Assembly (NCBI GenBank): GCA_022818135.1
Contig: JAFMSR010000033.1
Location: forward strand, 679,971-743,970
Length of the DNA stretch: 64,000 nt
Direction of reading: 5' to 3'
Origin: Saxidomus purpurata
Taxonomy: Eukaryota > Mollusca > Bivalvia > Venerida > Veneridae
Part shown: positions 58,927-64,000 of the stretch, piece after piece
Numbering within the stretch: the stretch's first letter is position 1
Layout of the letters: the number at the start of each line of letters is the position of its first letter
The notes under the pieces: model-generated
What the model saw: only the letters and a program-made list of their open reading frames with translations
Databases searched by the model: none
Told to the model about the DNA's origin: nothing
Made by a program: the position numbers and the translations under genes

Positions 58927-59307
58927 ATATTGCGTATCTTTATTCCGAAGTTATTTGCAAAATTTGAAACTAGTTATCCGTTTGTTTACAGAAATGTTGT
59001 TAAAAAATTCATATATTGCACATTACATGGCTGACTGTACAAATCTGACGTCATGTACGTATTCATACAAATGTTCTGTTTACTACTCTCAAAATAAAGA
59101 AAAAAAAACATACATTTCAATAATTCGGCTCATTGTCCCTTCAAATACTACATCAAATTAAGGAAACATCTAAATAGCAGCCGAAATACGTGACGCTAGT
59201 GTTTTGAAATTATGCACTGACAGTCTGTAAAATACATTTTCAAAGTAAAGACTTTTAATAGACAGACCAGTTTTAACATACAGTAGAGCGTGTCATTACC
59301 CAGATTA

Positions 59308-59313
59308 TTTATT
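59308..59313 (-). promoter_or_regulatory. Possible polyadenylation signal of the LicD-like gene
   Basis: AATAAA on the minus strand about 240 bases downstream of the stop codon at 59555. Plausible spacing; weak on its own. Confidence 0.35.
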
Positions 59314-59554
59314 TGCAAAGCTACACAAATAAACTATATAGTTTAATTAATATCTCTTGTTACAGAAAAGGAACAATTAAGACAGATAAATTTCTTAGTT
59401 TTAATGGGGCCAAGGCATGACTAACAAAATTATTCGTTTTACATGACTGTCACTTTGACATCTTATATCACATTAATCATTATGTCGGTGAGTAAAAGGA
59501 CATCAAAGGATTTCTATAACCATTGAAAGATTATTTTGCTCTCTAACATAGAAC

Positions 59555-61387
59555 CTACGGCAACACGTCAAAGAACGGTAGATCTCCATCTGCATTGTAT
59601 CTATCCAGGCAGTCATGGTCTCCTGCACTAGTACATGGTTGGAACACATTTGTTTTATAATCAATCCACCCACTTTTGTCTCCTGTTGTTATCCAGTGCT
59701 CAGCATGCTGATATATTTCTCTACCATACCTGTTCCTAACAAACAATCCGGGATTTCTTGGAACATTTACCCATTTTCCGTCTAACATTATCTTAGTTGG
59801 TTTTATTCCTTCTTTGATCAACAACTCGCTATCCATCTTATGCTGACCATTTAATTCTATATTCCATCCTTTAAACCGCATTCTAAATTGTCCACCTGCT
59901 GTGGTGTTGTCCGCACAGCACCATCTTTTATCAAAATCAGTGAACGCAAAATAATAATTTTCAAAATAATTTCTAAGTTTCTGCAATGCTGTATAATTTG
60001 CCGTCAAAAATGTCAAATCTATATCCCTTTCCCAAGGTAGTATCTTTCCTAGCTTAACGGCACCAAGTGCTGTACCTTCTTGTAGCTCACAAACTATGCC
60101 CTCCTCTTCACAAACATTCATGATTATCTTTATGGCGTCAGCATTGTACTGCAGGCTGCATAGCGGTACAATTTTGGAAGGCGATACATCATATATGAAA
60201 CTAGAACATTCTTTTACTATTGAGTCACCCATTGGCGTTACACATCTGAATATATTCCATTTCTTCATAAATTTGTTCCAATTTGTTTCTTGTTTATTTT
60301 GAGCTTGTATGTTGAACATTGAGTCAGGACAAATAACAGACTCTTTGCTACTCTGAAAATTTCTCAGAAACCACTCTTCGAACAATCCTTCATTCTCATT
60401 TAAATGATAAAAACTATTTTGAATTAGATAGTCTTTCTTGGTCACAAATGGCCCCTGAACAAAGTCACAAAATAAGCATTCATGTAAAGATTCGTCGTAC
60501 CCTTCCAGATACTTTAATGTGAAGTTTTTAAAAACCGACTGGAAACAACCTTTCTTCCAATGTCCTTCTGCATTCCTGAACGCTCCTCCAGCTACTGTCA
60601 CGTCCAACTGTTCAATTTCTCGTATAAGTCTTTCAAGCCTCATATCATGTGTAAGAAATTCTACATTCCTAGCTATCAACACGTACGGCGTTCTCACTTT
60701 ATCAACCAAGTCATTTATGACATTTCCCTCAGGTTTACCTTTCAAATCTATCAAATTCAATTTCGGATACTTTGTTCTGATGTCATATGAAATTTGGGAC
60801 ACATCTAAACCTATAAATATATTAAAGTTGGAATGCGATTGGTAAGCAGACGACAAAAATGTATCTAGCTTATTTTCGTTGGCTTGTTTATCATGTTCTT
60901 GTAGTTTAAATACCTTTATGATAGTAACAACTTTCCAAATCGGTATAAAGATACTGCATCCATTGGTTTTAAAACCGTCATAGAAAAATGGCGCCCCATA
61001 GAGGGTTCCCATATACTTTTCAGGACAAACACTTCTAGACACGAAAGTTGTTCTTTCATATAACTGACTAGAATTTATTCCCATTACTGTCAGCAATTTG
61101 CTCATAGTATCTGTCGCTTTCTTCAGAAGGTCGAATGTTTTCGATCCTCTTACATGTTTCTTTGCATTGTGAATAAGTCTTGCAACCGATTTGATTTTTG
61201 CGGTGATTGCAAGAATGGAAACTTGCGTGAGATTCACATTTGCATTTTTAGCGTCCGATCTCAAGTGTCTCTGAGTTTGTAGCCTAGATTGGGAGTCGTC
61301 GGATAACAATCCAGATTTAGAATAAACAACTCGTACCTGAAAAAAAACACACAAATATATGTTAAAGATAATTTGTAAAAATAACAT
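59555..61387 (-). CDS. FKRP/LicD-like transferase with GT-like N-terminal domain
   Basis: Read from ATG at 61387 it is 610 residues. The C-terminal third is LicD-type: LQEGTALGAVKLGK leads into ILPWERDIDLTF (WERDID at about 452-457), matching the PWDxDxD metal/nucleotide site of FKRP and LicD, with Glu for the first Asp. Cysteines in FRCVTP, KECSS and PLCSL precede it, recalling the zinc-binding Cys cluster of FKRP. The middle (about 160-360) has YVLIARNVEFLTHDMRLERL and GGAFRNAEGHWKKGC, like the glycosyltransferase-A-like stem of FKRP. FKRP transfers ribitol-5-phosphate to dystroglycan O-mannose glycans in the Golgi; the substrate here is unknown. The start is uncertain. The first 17 codons give a hydrophobic anchor (MLFLQIIFNIYLCVFF), but TTTTTTTTCAG at 61337 is also a good splice acceptor in phase 0, in which case an upstream exon has not been found. 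Confidence 0.8.
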   Translation of the reverse strand: MLFLQIIFNIYLCVFFQVRVVYSKSGLLSDDSQSRLQTQRHLRSDAKNANVNLTQVSILAITAKIKSVARLIHNAKKHVRGSKTFDLLKKATDTMSKLLTVMGINSSQLYERTTFVSRSVCPEKYMGTLYGAPFFYDGFKTNGCSIFIPIWKVVTIIKVFKLQEHDKQANENKLDTFLSSAYQSHSNFNIFIGLDVSQISYDIRTKYPKLNLIDLKGKPEGNVINDLVDKVRTPYVLIARNVEFLTHDMRLERLIREIEQLDVTVAGGAFRNAEGHWKKGCFQSVFKNFTLKYLEGYDESLHECLFCDFVQGPFVTKKDYLIQNSFYHLNENEGLFEEWFLRNFQSSKESVICPDSMFNIQAQNKQETNWNKFMKKWNIFRCVTPMGDSIVKECSSFIYDVSPSKIVPLCSLQYNADAIKIIMNVCEEEGIVCELQEGTALGAVKLGKILPWERDIDLTFLTANYTALQKLRNYFENYYFAFTDFDKRWCCADNTTAGGQFRMRFKGWNIELNGQHKMDSELLIKEGIKPTKIMLDGKWVNVPRNPGLFVRNRYGREIYQHAEHWITTGDKSGWIDYKTNVFQPCTSAGDHDCLDRYNADGDLPFFDVLP

Positions 61388-61585
61388 ATTTAGGAAGATA
61401 CTAAGACATATTAGCAAAACATCAATTCCCTTCTGGACCTTGCCTTAAAGAATTCAAAACTTTATTGCTGTCTCTTTCGTTACCTTTAGATTAATGAAAT
61501 TATATCTTGTAAGCATTGATGATCATTGTATTGGAGAGAACATTAACTTTTAATGAAGTTTAAATAAAACGTCAGTATTCAGAAT

Positions 61586-61778
61586 ACAGTAGGCCTTAAC
61601 TCCGTATATAACGACTCCGGTTATAGCAAAAATCCGGATATAAGGAATACATTTTCTCTGCCCGATATATTTTCTTTCATTTCCTTTTATGAAAATGATG
61701 TACGGATATAACAAACTCCGGATAGAAGGAACATATTTCTATGGTCCAAATAAGTTCGTTATAAACGGAGTTTACTGT
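61586..61778. mobile_element. Palindromic MITE
   Basis: About 190 bases with terminal inverted repeats: left TTAACTCCGTATATAACGA, right (reversed) TAAACTCCGTTTATAACGAA, both preceded by ACAGTA. Internal ATCCGGATATAAGGAA and TCCGGATAGAAGGAACA are also inverted relative to each other, so the element could fold into a long hairpin. No coding capacity. Lies upstream of the LicD-like gene. Confidence 0.7.
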
Positions 61779-62035
61779 TATCTGGCATGATCTAGTCTCA
61801 TAATACTATGATAGCTCAAATATGTCTTTGAAATTTATTCCTGCGATTAAAATAGTGTAAAATTTATAGATCCCAAAAAGAGAAGGATTTTATAAGACTT
61901 TCCCTTTCGTACTTATCCATTTAAAGTTAGGACACTGGACAGGACTTGAAGAATAGTAAAATGTAATACAGACATCAGTTTGACATGTTAACTTGAGTTT
62001 TGAATGTTAAGCAATAAAGAAGTTTTAAAACATTT

Positions 62036-62075
62036 ACAGTAAACTTTATATATAACGAACACGTTGGGCGATTTG
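62036..62075. repeat. Solitary MITE end
   Basis: ACAGTAAACTTTATATATAA followed by CGAACACG matches one terminal repeat of the 61.6-kb MITE. The partner end is not seen nearby. Confidence 0.5.
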
Positions 62076-62099
62076 AATTGGTTCATTTTTTTCCGGAGT

Positions 62100-62895
62100 A
62101 AATAATCTATGGCTTGGGAAATGCTTCCATTTCGATAAAGCACTCCAAGACATAGATTATGTCGATTCTTATAAGCTGAATTTTCGAAAACTATCGTAAC
62201 TACTACGGACCTTTTTTTACTTCTGCGGTAATGTAAAATAGCATAGATAGTAGATCTAGCTGTTGGAATTCACTCCCCTATTCGGGCAACCAATCAAGAT
62301 ATCATACATAACTATATTATACAAACTTATTTTGGTCTAATCATCTATAATACATAAAATATAAAAAATACCTGACTGTGACATTAAGCAGAAGACGTCA
62401 GATTCAGAACCTAGCAAAGCAGACAATCGATTAAATGCGTACCGTTAATTTGAACTGTACAACGTTTTAACGTGGAGTTATGACGTCAGTGTGATGACGT
62501 AAACGTTTTCATTCATTGTTTTGTCTCCCGGAATCAAAACACTGTATGACTGCTAATGCTGAATTCCTTGGCCTTTTTAAGGAAAACAAGGTGGAGGTAT
62601 TCTAAGGCTTACTTGACGTAATCAAAAATAATATTTAGGTTCTTAAACAAAACTTTTTCATGCGACTGATGTATTTATACTAATATTATTTATATTTCTA
62701 TATTTCACTTAGCGCGCGGGAGTAAATTAGAAAAGTCGGAAGTAGCTACTTCCATGTCCAAAACTCCGCCTACTTTTCCTACTCGAATTGACTACAGAAA
62801 TATACCATAGGCATATTAGAATATCCTATAACTCGCTGTATTCAGCGTCATTATTTTTATACTAATTAATTTATTATCGATTGCGAAACAAGTTC
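62100..62895. other. Upstream region of the LicD-like gene, no gene seen
   Basis: A possible donor (CACAGTCAG then GTATTT, minus strand, 62372/62371) could end an untranslated first exon of the LicD-like gene, but the only ATG nearby gives an incompatible phase. Nothing else was supported. Confidence 0.25.
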
Positions 62896-62899
62896 TTAC

Positions 62900-63080
62900 A
62901 GCTTATAGTAATTGCTCTCTCGACTCATTCGAGATGGAATCAACCTAGAAGAGAGGGCCAATGTGGAATTGTTTGTGTCTTGCCTAAGAACACTACCAAC
63001 ATGACTATGGTAGGGATCGAACCCGAAACCCTTCGATCCTGATGCGAACGCGCTATCACTGCGCCACGGCGGCTCCATCC
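62900..63080 (-). repeat. tRNA-derived SINE
   Basis: Minus strand from 63080: GGAGCCGCCGTGGCGCAGTG (box A) and GATAGCGCG, then box B GGGTTCGATCCC, then a body with TAGTGTTCTTAGGCAAGACA and AATGAGTCGAGAGAGCAAT. The conserved GTTCTTAGGCAAGACA segment resembles central domains shared by several metazoan SINEs. No closed tRNA acceptor stem. Confidence 0.75.
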
Positions 63081-63119
63081 AGCGCTGTTGTATACGGAGA
63101 TTACTGTTCTTAACTTAAA

Positions 63120-63590
63120 TAGAGGTTGCACAAGAGAGCCAACATCCACAAGAGAGGCAACATCCACAAGAGAGGCAACATCCACAAGAGAGGCAACATG
63201 CACAAGAGAGACAACATCCACAAGAGAGGCAACATCCACAAGATCCACAAGAGAGGCAACATCCACAAGAGAGGCAACATCCACAAGAGAGGCAATATTC
63301 ACAAGAGAGGCAACATCCACAAGAGAGGCAACATCCACAAGAGAGACAACATCCACAAGAGAGGTAACATCCACAAGAGAGACAACATCCACAAGAGAGG
63401 CAACATCCACAAGAGAGACAACATCCACAAGAGAGGCAAAATCCACAAGAGAGGCAACATCCACAAGAGAGGCAACATCCACAAGAGAGGCAGCATCCAC
63501 AAGAGAGACAACATCCACAAGAGAGGCAAAATCCACAAGAGAGGCAACATCCACAAGAGAGGCAACATCCACAAGAGAGGCAATATCCAC
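63120..63590. repeat. 18-bp minisatellite, about 26 units
   Basis: Units of CATCCACAAGAGAGGCAA with sparse changes (GGCAA/GACAA, CATGC, AATATT) and one 9-base partial unit near 63240. Because 18 is a multiple of three and the unit contains no stop in most frames, long frames are open on both strands (TSTREA, HKRGNI, SLVDVA, CCLSCG and LLWMLP repeats). These are shadows of the repeat; no start, splice or flanking domain supports a gene. Confidence 0.93.
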
Positions 63591-63599
63591 TTAGACGGT

Positions 63600-64000
63600 A
63601 GTAGTATAAAAATATGGACAAGACACTAACAAAAGAAAACGTCAATACCTACAATAGTTGAAACTATAATCAAAATCATTTTAAACGTTTGGAAATAGAC
63701 AAACGTGTACTCGTACATTTGCTATATTTTTTCACGCATTTGTAATGGTTATAATATGAATATAATTTGACATGCATGACTAAATTGGGAAATTACTAAT
63801 AGTTACTTTTTAGTTCTTTAGTTATTTATTAAATAACGTTATTAGTTTCTACATCCTATAATTATGATGCACGGATACTTAATAAAGTATCTATTTTTGA
63901 AAGATAACTAATTTATCCTTTCCGACAAAAGAACATTCTGACAGAGGAAAATATCCACGTAAAACCCGATAAACAAACGGAGTTTTTACTGAAACATTAT
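63600..64000. other. No gene seen at the right edge
   Basis: AT-rich, no frame or repeat supported. Confidence 0.4.

Noticed and set aside
63005..63080. Functional tRNA gene on the minus strand
   Set aside because: Boxes A and B are good, but the acceptor stem does not pair, and the SINE body continues past the T-arm.

Overview
This is a eukaryotic genomic window, AT-rich, with spliced genes and dense DNA-transposon, LINE, SINE, satellite and dispersed-repeat content. The repeat types and the gene families suggest a mollusc, most likely a bivalve. That assignment rests on recollection of repeat style and is an inference; the species cannot be fixed from the sequence.

The core of the window is a tandem pair of paralogous minus-strand genes, reconstructed here exon by exon. 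Gene A (19334 down to 8353, 7 coding exons, 430 aa) and gene B (50965 down to 31825, 8 coding exons, 474 aa) encode type I membrane proteins: signal peptide, two Ig-like domains, one (A) or two (B) 8-cysteine EGF-like domains, a transmembrane helix, and a short tyrosine-bearing cytoplasmic tail. Every intron has GT/AG ends, phases match across all junctions, and homologous exons have the same length in both copies (64, 411, 420, 132, 121, 89, 56 nt). The duplicated unit reaches well beyond the exons, roughly 5.1-22.5 kb against 26.5-52.9 kb. Gene B's copy is larger because of later insertions and a 5.9-kb satellite expansion inside its Ig1-Ig2 intron. Gene A's intron still holds what looks like the 3-4 unit seed of that satellite.

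Outside the pair, a minus-strand gene at 59555-61387 encodes an FKRP/LicD-like phosphotransferase-fold protein with a glycosyltransferase-like N-terminal half. Mobile elements include an internally deleted Tc1-like element (3.2-4.3 kb), an internally deleted mariner just upstream of gene A's start codon (19.4-20.4 kb), a 5'-truncated LINE (23.2-24.6 kb, +) and a longer degenerate LINE with endonuclease and reverse transcriptase (53.9-57.0 kb, -). There are also several tRNA-derived SINE-like units, a palindromic MITE family, two families of internally tandem dispersed repeats, a nearly perfect ~0.45-kb direct duplication (57.9-58.9 kb) and an 18-bp minisatellite (63.1-63.6 kb).

The remaining stretches (0-3.2, 4.3-7.8, 24.6-31.2 and 57.0-57.9 kb) showed no supportable genes. 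All calls are by eye, from reading frames, splice signals and internal comparison between the duplicated copies; no database search was possible.
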